From: Paenibacillus sp. ACRRY
GTDB taxonomy: Bacteria > Bacillota > Bacilli > Paenibacillales > Paenibacillaceae
Assembly: GCF_022346995.1 (NCBI RefSeq)
Contig: NZ_JAKRNM010000019.1
Location: forward strand, 1 to 54,883
Length of the DNA: 54,883 bases
Direction: 5' to 3'
Of the stretch, positions 43,435 to 51,688 are shown piece by piece; position 1 is the stretch's first letter; each line of letters starts with the position of its first letter. The position numbers were made by a program, and so were the translations under genes. A model generated the notes under the pieces. The model was not told the origin of the DNA and made no database searches. It saw only the letters and a list, made by a program, of their open reading frames with translations.

Positions 43435-44337
43435 ATGAATGGTCGAAAACTAGCCATAATGAGACTGATGGATTCAAGAAAAAAGTTTACCGCCCGTGAA
43501 CTGGCGGAACGATTCGGTGTATCCGTCCGGACCATTCAGCGTGACTTGGATGCGCTGCAGGAGTTAGGGTTTCCTTTGTACACGGAGGTTGGCGTGAATG
43601 GAGGTTACAGGGTTTTGCCTAATCGAATTCTGCCGCCCCTTCAGCTGACACAGAACGAGGCACTCGGTCTGTTCCTGATGATCGAATATTTGCAGCAGGT
43701 CCCGGATTTTCCGTATGGATCCATGCGCGAGCATTTGGCGGAACAGTATTTCTCCACGTTGCCGCAGGATGTGCAGGATCTGATTGTACGCATGAGAGAA
43801 CATGTGACGTTTGTACAGCATCCGGGTGAGCACGATGAGATGTTAACGACGGAGATCCTTCATGCTGCTGTAGATAAAAGAGAGATTGAATTTACGTATC
43901 ATTCCCGGAATGGAAATAAAACAACACAGGTGTATCCCATCGGCATCTATTATGAAAATGGATTTTGGTACATGCCTGCCCGCCATAAGGAGCGCGTGTT
44001 GTTATATCGCGTGGACCGCATGCAGCAATTGAGATTGCTTGATTCCATAGATGAGTCCATTCCCAGCCTGCAAGCATGGTTTAAATCCGAAGACGACAGG
44101 GAAGGCGTGGAAGTAGTACTGCATTTCACCGAGTTTGGTACTAGGCTCGCACATTCGGATGTGCTGTTCCAGTCGATTCAAGGCAATGAATGGCGAGGGT
44201 TGGTTCCCCCGGAGGAATTCCCGTTCACCGCACGGAGGCTTCTTGCCTATGGTCCTGAAGTTAAGGTGGTCACACCAGCACCCTTGCAGGATGCTGTTCG
44301 GGAGATGTTGGAGAAGAGTCTGAGTCAGTATTCATGA
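43435..44337 (+). CDS. YafY-type HTH and WYL domain regulator
   Basis: This 300-residue protein has an N-terminal HTH_11 winged helix (KFTARELAERFGVSVRTIQRDLDALQELGFPLY). A WYL domain follows (about 140-225; IEFTYHSRNGNKTTQVYPIGIYYENGFWYMPARH), then a C-terminal WCX-type extension. WYL domains sense ligands, often nucleic acids or metabolites. It is divergent from the DHFR-like gene, its probable target. The WYL triad reads FWYM, a common variation. Confidence 0.9.
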   Translation: MNGRKLAIMRLMDSRKKFTARELAERFGVSVRTIQRDLDALQELGFPLYTEVGVNGGYRVLPNRILPPLQLTQNEALGLFLMIEYLQQVPDFPYGSMREHLAEQYFSTLPQDVQDLIVRMREHVTFVQHPGEHDEMLTTEILHAAVDKREIEFTYHSRNGNKTTQVYPIGIYYENGFWYMPARHKERVLLYRVDRMQQLRLLDSIDESIPSLQAWFKSEDDREGVEVVLHFTEFGTRLAHSDVLFQSIQGNEWRGLVPPEEFPFTARRLLAYGPEVKVVTPAPLQDAVREMLEKSLSQYS

Positions 44338-44470
44338 ACCTTATGTATATTAAGAGGATATCGCTCCGTTGTAATCGAATGAATTAATGTGCAGGGATCA
44401 AACAGCGCCTAACATATGGGTGCCGAATGGGGGGCTACCATGATTCAATTCATAAGAAGTTTCACGATGC

Positions 44471-44520
44471 GCTCTATGCAGAGTCCATGCGATGAACAAC
44501 GGCGGTTGTTTGCATAGAGC
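44471..44520. repeat. Long inverted repeat with nested hairpin
   Basis: GCTCTATGCA (44471-44480) and TGCATAGAGC (44511-44520) are perfectly complementary. Inside, AACAAC/GTTGTT (44495-44500/44505-44510) form a second stem around GGCG. There is no T-run, so it is not a terminator; it lies about 90 bp before the CD3324-like gene. Confidence 0.75.
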
Positions 44521-44571
44521 CATGACTTTCCTTTCCGCCACATAGAACTCAGAAGTGTACGTCGTAGGACT

Positions 44572-44608
44572 CTGCTGCCTTAAAGACTAATTTTAAGGAG
44601 CGGAGCAG
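44572..44608 (+). promoter_or_regulatory. Hairpin covering the ribosome site of the CD3324-like gene
   Basis: CCTTAAA (44578-44584) pairs with TTTAAGG (44592-44598), and CTGCT (44572-44576) with AGCAG (44604-44608). The ribosome site AAGGAG is partly inside the stem, 10 nt before ATG 44610, so translation could be gated by structure. Confidence 0.5.
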
Positions 44609-44609
44609 C

Positions 44610-44876
44610 ATGAATTATATCAATGCAGATGCCATCTTGCCGGAAGAACTATTAAAAGAGATCCAGAGGCACATCCCAGGTGGGCTGGTTTACATTCCAA
44701 AGCCTAAGGAAGCTCATAAAAGGTGGGGCGAAAAATCGGGCAGCAGGGCGGTTGTGAAAGAGCGTAATGAGCAGATCCGGCGCCTGTTCGCTGCAGGTTT
44801 AACCGTGCATGAGCTGACGGAACGATTTTTCCTGTCCATCGACAGTATCAAGAAAATTGTGTATTCCAAAAAATAA
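44610..44876 (+). CDS. Small helix-turn-helix protein, CD3324 family
   Basis: This 88-residue basic protein starts MNYINADAILPEELLKEIQRHIPGGLVYIPK and ends with a helix-turn-helix-like AAGLTVHELTERFFLSIDSIKKIVYSKK. This matches the small CD3324-type family of Firmicutes as I remember it. Function is unknown; DNA binding is likely. It is flanked by an upstream structured leader and a strong terminator, so it is monocistronic. Confidence 0.85.
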   Translation: MNYINADAILPEELLKEIQRHIPGGLVYIPKPKEAHKRWGEKSGSRAVVKERNEQIRRLFAAGLTVHELTERFFLSIDSIKKIVYSKK

Positions 44877-44886
44877 AGATGAAGAG

Positions 44887-44916
44887 CCACATTAGAGAAA
44901 TCTAATGTGGTTTTTT
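44887..44916 (+). terminator. Terminator of the CD3324-like gene
   Basis: CCACATTAGA (44887-44896) and TCTAATGTGG (44901-44910) form a perfect 10-bp stem with a GAAA tetraloop, followed by six Ts. Confidence 0.95.
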
Positions 44917-45138
44917 GTGTAAAGATCCGTTATTAAATGTTCGTTACACCTTCATATATAGCGAAAGAACATACAATGAAATTATCGCCCTGTACAACGG
45001 GATGTATAAATTGAATACGGAGATTGGTTACGTATGAACGTTAAGGTAATCCAGCTGAATATTTCTGAACACTGGACATTTTAACCAAATAAAGGTGATA
45101 ATTGAAAGTAATGAAGGAACGAAAGGGTTTGATCTACT

Positions 45139-45732
45139 ATGCGTAAGTTAGTCAGTGCTATGAGTACGGTACTACTCTCATCAGCAATGATTATGGGATG
45201 TACTGAATCGAAGACGACCGATCCTGTTCAAGAGACAACACATCCAACCAACGAGCAGAATATGCCAACGAGCGAGAAGGCTACGGCTCAGGATGAACAG
45301 AAGGCTCTGGATATGTCCTTGGAATATAAGAAAACAGAATTAACTGTTGATTACGCAGATTATGAAGATACTCTGACCGTAGAGGGGCTATTGGCCAAAG
45401 GGGAGACGTTGAAACCATTTCTGACGGAGAAGAACTATGAGTCCTACATGGCTAATCGGTATGCAACGTTACCCCTAATGGTGGCAGACAAGGAGAAGGC
45501 TCTACTTCATCCCGAAAATATACTCGTGGAGATCAAAGAGAGCAAGAACGATTGGATCCTTGTAGAATATAGACTGAATCTAGTCTTGACTGATCGCGAA
45601 GGCAAACAGTTGAAAAACATACCATTATCAGGTGATATCACTTTTTTACAGGACCAAGGCGAATGGCGCATCCAGGACGACACCTATAATATCAAAGATT
45701 TGCAAAATATCGCTTATGAAGTAAAAGAGTAG
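45139..45732 (+). CDS. Uncharacterised lipoprotein
   Basis: This 197-residue lipoprotein has its signal ending in SAMIMGC (about 16-22), followed by a Thr/Glu/Gln-rich spacer to about residue 55. A small alpha/beta domain then contains LTVEGLLAKGETLKPFLTEKNYESYMANRYA and ends in a beta-rich half resembling NTF2-like extracellular domains. Function is unknown; it should be anchored outside the membrane. The ribosome site is weak (AAAGGG well upstream of ATG 45139). It is monocistronic, with a bidirectional terminator behind it. Confidence 0.8.
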   Translation: MRKLVSAMSTVLLSSAMIMGCTESKTTDPVQETTHPTNEQNMPTSEKATAQDEQKALDMSLEYKKTELTVDYADYEDTLTVEGLLAKGETLKPFLTEKNYESYMANRYATLPLMVADKEKALLHPENILVEIKESKNDWILVEYRLNLVLTDREGKQLKNIPLSGDITFLQDQGEWRIQDDTYNIKDLQNIAYEVKE

Positions 45733-45757
45733 CGTGATACGAACGGATCAAGATAAC

Positions 45758-45801
45758 AAAAGGCTGCACTCTTAGATCAGATTCTAAGAGGCAGCCTTTT
45801 T
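45758..45801. terminator. Strong bidirectional terminator
   Basis: AAAAGGCTGC (45758-45767) and GCAGCCTTTT (45791-45800) pair perfectly, with an inner CTCTTAGA/TCTAAGAG stem. It serves the lipoprotein gene and the convergent GH43 gene. Confidence 0.9.
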
Positions 45802-45842
45802 GATAGTGGAATCTTAGATCAGACAGACTTCATAACGTAAAA

Positions 45843-47711
45843 CTAGAAATTGGTTCGCCCAAACGTGGCATCGCTTTTCACGGTTGAGCTGCTGGATGCA
45901 TTAATGGTATCGAGCTGCAGTACGTAGTTATAGTGCCGGATATAATATCCGGGCTGGCTGTACGATTGAAGTGATATTTTGGAGCTGTCTGCCCAGCCGG
46001 GGCTGCTCAGAAAGGTTGCATCTCCCTTATAAGCAGTAGTGTCTGCATAGGCTTCAAGCACAATTTTATTGCTGCTGTTTCGTTTCAGGAAGTACCCCGG
46101 GAAGTTGATGGACTCCAGCGAAATGCCCGTAGAGCTGGCGAGACCTGGAACAACGCGGAACTGGGAGTCCAGTACAGGTGAGACATTCGCATCAACACGA
46201 GCTGTGAAATTGGAATGCCGGATGTAACGATCCGGATAATTATGTGAGCTGAACTGGCTGTAGCCTGTCGCTTCCGGGGCAGCAGGACCCAGCATTTTGA
46301 CCTCATGCAGCGTTGGAGTGTACCAATTGCCCGGGTTGTTCCACAGCACGGCATTCACCATACTGATACGTACATAGCGGGCCGTGAAGTGTACTGCATC
46401 TGTGGTAAATCCATAGGTCAGGTTATTGGTCCGATCCAGTGTGGAATAGTTGACGCCATCATTGCTGATCTCAATCTTGTATTTGTAATACCCCTCCGAT
46501 CCTTTATACATAAACCAGGAGATATCGATCTCGGTAATGGTCTTCGGCGATCCGAAGTCAACCTGCCACCACGCAGGCCATGTATTGGAAGAAGCTGCCC
46601 ACGAAGTCTGATAGTTGCCGTCATTCACATGGGCGGCGGATGAACCGGAGGCTGTCGATATGGCCGTAGCTGTCTTGCCTTGAGCGTGGTTGACGAGAGA
46701 GGACGGCGCTACCGTACCTGTAGCAGCATCAATACTCCAATCCTTGTACCACTCCAGTGATGCCGTTCCGTTGGTATCGTTCAGGGTCAAGGGAAGCCAG
46801 ATGTGCTTATGCTCGCCCAGATTCATTGGATTCCAGCGGTCTCCCATATAGATATAGGACGTGGTGCTGCTGCCCGTAACCGTGGCAATATCATGAATCT
46901 GTGATCCAAAGGCAGAAGGATTGCCATAGGGGGTAAGTGCAGACCATGGTCCAGCCATGGATGTGGCTGTAGCATAAGCCCCCTGATTCGGATACCAGCC
47001 AGCGGCCTGGGAGGTGAAGAGGTAATAGCGGTTTCCCTTTTTCACAACGGCAGGAGCCTCACGGTAGCTGTTCTCAAACTGCCAGCCTACAAAGGATTCG
47101 ACACCTGTATAACTTGCGTTCATTTTGAAAATGGCCATCGTATCGTTCGCGCCGCCATTCTTGCGTGAAGCACTGATGAGATAACCCGTACCATCGGTAT
47201 CCACGAACACCGTCATATCACGGGACTCATAGTCCAGTGGCCGGAAGCTGCCCTCATACGTGAATTTTCCATTCGGTGTATTACTGGTCGCTACGGCGAC
47301 ACGTCCCAAATTGTAATCCGTTCCGTTCTCATAATGTGCCCAGAGCACATACTGCTGCGTAGCGGGATTGTAGATCACTTTGGGGCGCTCAATCTTGCTG
47401 GAGGCAAGCTCCGTTGCAGAATCCTTGGTGAGGATGGCATTGCTGAATGTCCAGTTTTTCAGATCGGTTGAAGTATAGACGTTAACACTGTCAAACTTGC
47501 CACCTACCGCATGCTCGCCATACCAGTAATACGTGCTTCCCACTTTCAGAATATTACCGCTGTTCGCATGAATGGGGTTACCTGCGGTATCCAGCCAATC
47601 GGAGCCGTTGTTAATGGTCACGCTCGCCGCGTCCGTTCGTTCGGGATGGAAGCCAAACATCGTCAGTGTCAGGGTCAGAGCCAGAATCCATGCATACTTC
47701 CTGCTTCTCAT
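45843..47711 (-). CDS. Secreted GH43 glycosidase with F5/8C and AbfB (CBM42) modules
   Basis: This 622-residue exported enzyme has a signal peptide ending near RTDAAS. A five-blade GH43-type domain follows (about 35-345; NILKVGSTYYWYGEH, IERPKVIYNPATQQYVLWAHYEN, SYREAPAVVKKGNRYYLFTS). The opening resembles subfamily 24 exo-beta-1,3-galactanases, which lack the usual catalytic-base Asp. Next is an F5/8 type C (CBM32-like) module (about 355-490; NDGNYQTSWAASSNTWPAWW). An AbfB/CBM42 module ends the protein (about 495-622; SSHNYPDRYIRHSNF), a fold that binds arabinofuranose side chains. The target is probably arabinogalactan, linking it to the arabinose operon. Start 47711 is chosen for GGGGAGG 8-9 nt upstream. 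Confidence 0.88.
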   Translation of the reverse strand: MRSRKYAWILALTLTLTMFGFHPERTDAASVTINNGSDWLDTAGNPIHANSGNILKVGSTYYWYGEHAVGGKFDSVNVYTSTDLKNWTFSNAILTKDSATELASSKIERPKVIYNPATQQYVLWAHYENGTDYNLGRVAVATSNTPNGKFTYEGSFRPLDYESRDMTVFVDTDGTGYLISASRKNGGANDTMAIFKMNASYTGVESFVGWQFENSYREAPAVVKKGNRYYLFTSQAAGWYPNQGAYATATSMAGPWSALTPYGNPSAFGSQIHDIATVTGSSTTSYIYMGDRWNPMNLGEHKHIWLPLTLNDTNGTASLEWYKDWSIDAATGTVAPSSLVNHAQGKTATAISTASGSSAAHVNDGNYQTSWAASSNTWPAWWQVDFGSPKTITEIDISWFMYKGSEGYYKYKIEISNDGVNYSTLDRTNNLTYGFTTDAVHFTARYVRISMVNAVLWNNPGNWYTPTLHEVKMLGPAAPEATGYSQFSSHNYPDRYIRHSNFTARVDANVSPVLDSQFRVVPGLASSTGISLESINFPGYFLKRNSSNKIVLEAYADTTAYKGDATFLSSPGWADSSKISLQSYSQPGYYIRHYNYVLQLDTINASSSSTVKSDATFGRTNF

Positions 47712-47741
47712 TACATGCACCTCCCCAAGGTTATGAGTAAA

Positions 47742-47755
47742 TTGTAGCGCTTTCA
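47742..47755 (-). promoter_or_regulatory. CcpA cre site of the GH43 gene
   Basis: On the minus strand TGAAAGCGCTACAA matches the cre consensus TGWAARCGYTWNCW at 13 of 14. It lies just downstream of the -10 box, over the transcription start. Confidence 0.75.
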
Positions 47756-47760
47756 CATAT

Positions 47761-47788
47761 ATTCTAGCTTGACTCCCATTTGTTTCAA
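47761..47788 (-). promoter_or_regulatory. Promoter of the GH43 gene
   Basis: On the minus strand, -35 TTGAAA (47788-47783) and -10 TAGAAT (47766-47761) are separated by 16 nt. Confidence 0.7.
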
Positions 47789-48025
47789 GTGAACAATTCA
47801 TCCATTAATGAACAAAGAAGTGCTTTTCGATACAAAGCGGCGAGAGCGGGAGGGATCCTTCACGAGAGACGAAAGAATCATTATGGTGAAATCAAGATTC
47901 AACCGTTAGAATAAGAATAGAGATGTATTGTAATTAATGGTATATTTTATAATTTAGCTCGCGTTTAACATGAGATAAGTAGCTAGCAGAGGAGTACAGA
48001 GTAGATTGATATGGAGGTCTGTAAC

Positions 48026-48694
48026 ATGGGGGTAAGACAAAAGAAACTGATTATTATGGATGGCATGCCAGGGTCGGGCAAGACGACCAGTGCACTGCGG
48101 GTTGCGGAGCAGCTCTCGGCCTGGAATATCTCAAATCGATGCATTGTGGAGCTTGAAGCGGAGCATCCGCTGTTCATTTATGGTTATTCCTTTGATTCAT
48201 TGGTAGAAGAAGAACAGGCGGAGTTGTTTATCACATTGCTCTTGGAGAAGTACCGAGCGTTTGTTCAAGAGAGACTGGAACATGAAGATGAGGTAACCAT
48301 CATCGAGAGTGTAATGCTCCAGGATACGATTAACAGTGCACACCATATGGGAATGAATTCGGATAAGCTGCGCCACTTTGCGGTTAGTCTTGCGAAGATT
48401 CTAGCTCCGCTGAACCCGGTCCTGATTTACTTTTATCAGATGGATGTTGAGGCACATTGGCGGTTTATTTGCAGCGTGCGTGGCAATGAGTGGGGACCTG
48501 TATCGTTACATACGGACGATGATTTCAGAGAAGCGGGTGAACTCTGGTCAAGTAGCCAGACCTTTGTTAGAACAACAATAGATGCATGGGACATACCAAA
48601 ATTGGTAATCGAGAATAGAGATTACCGATGGGATGAGTACTCAAATGATATTACAGCGTTTGTAGAGGCCAACGTCAGGGATTCCAGACAGTAA
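48026..48694 (+). CDS. P-loop kinase-like protein
   Basis: This 222-residue cytosolic protein begins with a P-loop (KKLIIMDGMPGSGKTTSALRVAEQL), then an acidic region (TIIESVMLQDTI) that could be Walker B. The C-terminal half includes LIYFYQMDVEAHWRFICSVRGNEWG. It resembles uncharacterised Bacillales nucleoside- or antibiotic-kinase-like P-loop proteins; the substrate is unknown. ATG 48026 is chosen because GGAGG lies 8 nt upstream; ATG 48011 is part of that ribosome site. Confidence 0.75.
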   Translation: MGVRQKKLIIMDGMPGSGKTTSALRVAEQLSAWNISNRCIVELEAEHPLFIYGYSFDSLVEEEQAELFITLLLEKYRAFVQERLEHEDEVTIIESVMLQDTINSAHHMGMNSDKLRHFAVSLAKILAPLNPVLIYFYQMDVEAHWRFICSVRGNEWGPVSLHTDDDFREAGELWSSSQTFVRTTIDAWDIPKLVIENRDYRWDEYSNDITAFVEANVRDSRQ

Positions 48695-48737
48695 AAAAAC
48701 AACATGAAAGAGGAAGTGCCTCAAGACACTCCCTCTT
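48694..48737 (-). terminator. Terminator of dbpA
   Basis: Read on the minus strand, AGAGG-N-AGTG and CACT-N-CCTCT arms (48709-48737) pair with one mismatch, and a run of Ts follows near 48700. It serves the minus-strand helicase gene. Confidence 0.55.
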
Positions 48738-48766
48738 CTAAAGTGTATTAACTTCGTATCTTCTGC

Positions 48767-50215
48767 TTATACATGCTTCCCTTTGCGGACCTTCAGCTGC
48801 TTACCCTTGACCGTTGTGTTTTGCATCATTTCCAGTACAAGCGGGCCTTTGCCGTTTAGAATCTCCACATCGGTTACATTATCGAGAATAGTGATAATCC
48901 CGATATCATCTGCGGTGACGCCTTCCAGTTTGGCGATGGTACCTACAAAGTCCACGGCACGCAGCTTTTTCTTCTTGCCGCCATTGAAGTTCAGCTTCAT
49001 GATCTGCTGGTTCAGCTGTTCACGCTTGTCCTTTTTACGTTCAGGTACAATCTTCAGACGCTTCTCGAATTCTTCCCTACGGCGATCGACGGCTTCTTCA
49101 GATGGTGCCGGAACAACGGGGATCTTGAATCCGATATAGGATTCAATCTCGGCCAGGCGTCTGCCATCCTTCGGTGTAACCAGCGTGATGGCCTTGCCTG
49201 TCTTACCAGCACGTCCGGTACGGCCTGTGCGGTGCACATAGCTCTCTTTTTCCAGCGGAATATCATAGTTGATAACATGAGTGATATTCGTGATATCGAT
49301 CCCGCGTGCCGCAACATCGGTTGCGACCAAATAACGGAATTGGCCTCTTCTGAATGCATTCATGACTTCGATCCGCTCGTCCTGCTCCATGCCTCCGTGG
49401 ATTCGGTCTGCTGGGTAGTCCAGGTCCGCCATCACCCGGAACAGTTTATCCACGTTCTCCTGTGTACGGCAGAATACAATGCAGCTGTCCGGATTTTCTA
49501 CGATGAACAGATCCTCCAGCACAGCAGTCTTGTTGACTTCGGATACCCGAACAACCTCATGTTCTATTGTAGCTGTTGTGAGACCACTTGCTTTGATCTC
49601 GATCTCTACCGGATGATCCATGTACTTACGTGAGAGACGGGCAACGTCCTCAGGGAATGTAGCGGAGAATAACATCGTTACGCGCTCGCGAGGCAAGGCC
49701 TGAATAATGGCTTGTACTGTCTCGATAAAGCCCATGTTCAGCATTTCATCCGCCTCGTCAATGACGAGATAGGCAATCCGCTCGAGCGGCAGTGTACCGC
49801 GTTCGATATGGTCCAGCACACGTCCCGGCGTACCTACGGCGACATGTGTTCTTTGTTTTAGCTCTGCTTTTTGAATATAAAAAGGAGATTGTCCATAGAG
49901 TGCCGTGGCTTTAATCCGCTTATAGCGTCCAATGTTGGTGATGTCTTCATTGACCTGCAAGGCCAGTTCACGGGTTGGTGTGAGAATCAAAGCCTGCGGT
50001 TTATTTTCATTCCATTCCACCAGCTCACAGATCGGAATACCATACGCAGCTGTTTTACCACTGCCTGTCTGGGATTTGACCACGAGGTCTTTATTTTCCA
50101 AAGCGACCGGAATCACTTCAGTCTGAACCTCAGTTGGCGTTTCATAACCCAGACTATCCAGTGCCCGGACGATCTCTTCACCAAGTTTATAATCTTTGAA
50201 TTGTTGCTTGCTCAT
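48767..50215 (-). CDS. dbpA: DEAD-box RNA helicase DbpA/YxiN
   Basis: This 482-residue ATP-dependent RNA helicase has a Q motif in PTEVQTEVIP, motif I SQTGSGKT, Ia PTRELALQ, II DEAD, III SAT, V ARGID and VI HRTGRTGRAG, all intact. After a basic linker, the C-terminal ~75 residues (LRAVDFVGTIAKLEGVTADDIGIITILDNVTDVEIL) form the DbpA RNA-binding domain. In YxiN/DbpA this domain recognises a 23S rRNA hairpin during 50S subunit assembly. Start 50215 is chosen because GAGG lies 6-7 nt upstream; the longer frame from 50233 begins before it. Confidence 0.95.
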   Translation of the reverse strand: MSKQQFKDYKLGEEIVRALDSLGYETPTEVQTEVIPVALENKDLVVKSQTGSGKTAAYGIPICELVEWNENKPQALILTPTRELALQVNEDITNIGRYKRIKATALYGQSPFYIQKAELKQRTHVAVGTPGRVLDHIERGTLPLERIAYLVIDEADEMLNMGFIETVQAIIQALPRERVTMLFSATFPEDVARLSRKYMDHPVEIEIKASGLTTATIEHEVVRVSEVNKTAVLEDLFIVENPDSCIVFCRTQENVDKLFRVMADLDYPADRIHGGMEQDERIEVMNAFRRGQFRYLVATDVAARGIDITNITHVINYDIPLEKESYVHRTGRTGRAGKTGKAITLVTPKDGRRLAEIESYIGFKIPVVPAPSEEAVDRRREEFEKRLKIVPERKKDKREQLNQQIMKLNFNGGKKKKLRAVDFVGTIAKLEGVTADDIGIITILDNVTDVEILNGKGPLVLEMMQNTTVKGKQLKVRKGKHV

Positions 50216-50431
50216 CGTTAACCTCTTTTGCATTAGTTTTAAGTACTCATACCAGAGATGTGCAGGATGCTTACTATAAGCATTGCACCATACCTATATC
50301 GTATACCTGTTCATTATACTCTATATGCAGGAAGGCCAGCGGAGGAATTGATCCAGATAGGTGGGCAAATCAGGAAATTCATGCTGGAACCAGGAATTGG
50401 AATATGTTAGCATAGGGGTAACTTACTGAAC
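50216..50431. other. Upstream regions of dbpA and of the mph leader
   Basis: This stretch holds the divergent promoter regions. I find no convincing -35/-10 pair for either direction and no gene. TTGGAA at 50397-50402 and TAACTT at 50419-50424 are a weak candidate promoter for the leader. Confidence 0.3.
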
Positions 50432-50443
50432 GGAGGGATACGT

Positions 50444-50470
50444 GTGGCACATTTTTTCCGATTGAGATAG
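50444..50470 (+). CDS. Leader peptide MAHFFRLR, putative macrolide sensor
   Basis: GTG 50444 opens an eight-codon ORF ending in TAG (50468-50470) that codes for MAHFFRLR. GGAGGG at 50432-50437 is a strong ribosome site, 6 nt away. The peptide ends in Arg-Leu-Arg, the motif at which macrolide-bound ribosomes stall. It agrees at five positions with the start of the known ErmD leader (MTHSMRLR, from memory). It lies 235 bases before a macrolide phosphotransferase gene, with a terminator between. The alternative GTG at 50442 gives MWHIFSD with tighter spacing and is less likely. The drug-sensing role is inferred. Confidence 0.75.
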   Translation: MAHFFRLR

Positions 50471-50472
50471 TA

Positions 50473-50675
50473 GCGAAACGTTTGTTTACGCGTGCTGTTT
50501 GCTGCCTGTGTGCAGATAATCGGGAGAGGTTTGCCTATTTACACGTATGCCGTAATCCATAGTGGACACTCTTGCATAGGAGTGGTTCTTTGCTGTACTA
50601 CTACGGGACTGCACATATCTAGGTATATCCCTTAATCCGAGATCAAGGCACAGGCGTGGATGTCTGTGTTTTTTT
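50473..50675 (+). promoter_or_regulatory. Attenuator leader of the macrolide phosphotransferase gene
   Basis: A small stem GCG-AAAC/GTTT-A-CGC (50473-50491) abuts the leader-ORF stop. GCCTGTG (50504-50510) is exactly complementary to CACAGGC (50649-50655), the 5' arm of the terminator, so it can act as antiterminator. Competing pairings for the upstream segment exist: CTGC/GCAG (50502-50505/50512-50515) and TGTGCAG/CTGCACA (50509-50515/50609-50615). A stalled ribosome on the leader ORF could shift the balance. Confidence 0.65.
50649..50675 (+). terminator. Intrinsic terminator inside the mph leader
   Basis: CACAGGC (50649-50655) and GTCTGTG (50662-50668) pair over 7 bp with one G-U, followed by seven Ts (50669-50675). 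It lies 29 bp before the ATG of the gene it would silence. Confidence 0.8.
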
Positions 50676-50704
50676 ATTTTCTGAGGAAAAGGGGAGGAAT
50701 GGGT

Positions 50705-51643
50705 ATGACAGGACCAATTTCGAATGAACAGGTAAAACTTCAACAGGAGATATGGCTGCTCGCTGAACAAAATGGGCTTCGAATCCGCAAAGATTCGATG
50801 GAAATCAATGAGTCCGGGATGGACTTTAGGGTGACCTTTGCTACGGACGAGAATGGGCAAAAGTGGGTACTGCGTCAGCCAAGACGTGGAGACGTAGGGC
50901 AGCGTGCTGAAAATGAGCGTCATGTGCTGGGGATTGTGAAGGAGCACTTGTCTGTTAAGGTGCCGGATTGGCAAATCTGTACACCGGAGCTAATTGCTTA
51001 CCCCCTGCTGGACGGTGAACCCATTGCTGTGGTCGATCCTGCTGGGGGAGGATATGCATGGCGCTTTCCGCAGGAAGGCTTATCGGATGTATTTTTCGAC
51101 TCGCTGGCTGCTGCACTCGTACAACTGCATGGCATTGATGCCAGTGAAGCGGTACAAGGCGGAGTGCGGAGCAAGACGCCTAGAGAAGTGCGGCAGGAGT
51201 TTGCCGCCAATATGGAGCAGATCAAGCAGAGCTTCACGGTGCCAGATCGGCTGGCCAAGAGGTGGGAGAACTGGCTATCAACAGACCATTTCTGGCCTGA
51301 GCACGTCACATTCAATCATGGTGATCTGCATCCACCGCATATTATCGTCGATCATACACAGCGGGTAACCGGGCTCATCGACTGGACGGAAGCGGAGATC
51401 GCTGATCCCGGTAAGGATTTCGTGATTTATTACGGACTCTTCGAGGATGATGGATTGCGCGATCTGTTAAAGCGGTACGAAAAGGCAGGAGGAAGAACAT
51501 GGCCCCTGATGTTTGAACATATTCGGGAGCAGTGGGCTGCTTACCCGGTACTGGTTGCTAAGTTTGCTCTAATCACAGGGGAAGAGTCGACCATGGAGAT
51601 GGCGAGAGGCATGCTGGCTAACTGGGATGTGCCGCAGGATTAA
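50705..51643 (+). CDS. mph: Macrolide 2'-phosphotransferase (Mph family)
   Basis: This 312-residue enzyme of the aminoglycoside/macrolide kinase fold would inactivate macrolides by phosphorylating the 2'-OH of desosamine, usually with GTP. The catalytic loop HGDLHPPHIIVD (His205, Asp207) has His where aminoglycoside kinases have Asn, as in Mph proteins. IDWTEAEIADPGKDFVIYYGLF is the metal-binding segment and is also Mph-like. ATG 50705 is chosen because GGGGAGG at 50691-50697 is 7 nt upstream; the frame from 50660 runs through the terminator. Expression is probably induced by macrolides through the leader peptide and attenuator upstream. The exact drug range cannot be read from sequence. Confidence 0.88.
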   Translation: MTGPISNEQVKLQQEIWLLAEQNGLRIRKDSMEINESGMDFRVTFATDENGQKWVLRQPRRGDVGQRAENERHVLGIVKEHLSVKVPDWQICTPELIAYPLLDGEPIAVVDPAGGGYAWRFPQEGLSDVFFDSLAAALVQLHGIDASEAVQGGVRSKTPREVRQEFAANMEQIKQSFTVPDRLAKRWENWLSTDHFWPEHVTFNHGDLHPPHIIVDHTQRVTGLIDWTEAEIADPGKDFVIYYGLFEDDGLRDLLKRYEKAGGRTWPLMFEHIREQWAAYPVLVAKFALITGEESTMEMARGMLANWDVPQD

Positions 51644-51688
51644 ACCAGGCTGTATGAATCTGAATACGCCGGATGAGGGGGTGGGGAT

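Noticed and set aside
44471..44520. Insertion-sequence end or attachment site at the long inverted repeat
   Set aside because: There is no transposase, no target duplication and no second copy in the window.
50442..50465. Alternative leader ORF MWHIFSD starting two bases earlier
   Set aside because: Spacing to the ribosome site is only 4 nt and the peptide has no stalling motif; the overlapping MAHFFRLR frame fits better.
50466..50648. Known riboswitch in the mph leader
   Set aside because: I looked for purine, TPP, SAM, glycine, guanidine, ZTP, preQ1, THF and cyclic di-GMP core motifs and found none; the leader peptide explains the terminator better.
50486..50974. Minus-strand frame of 162 codons across the mph leader
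   Set aside because: It overlaps both the leader hairpins and the mph gene, and has no ribosome site or recognisable domain.
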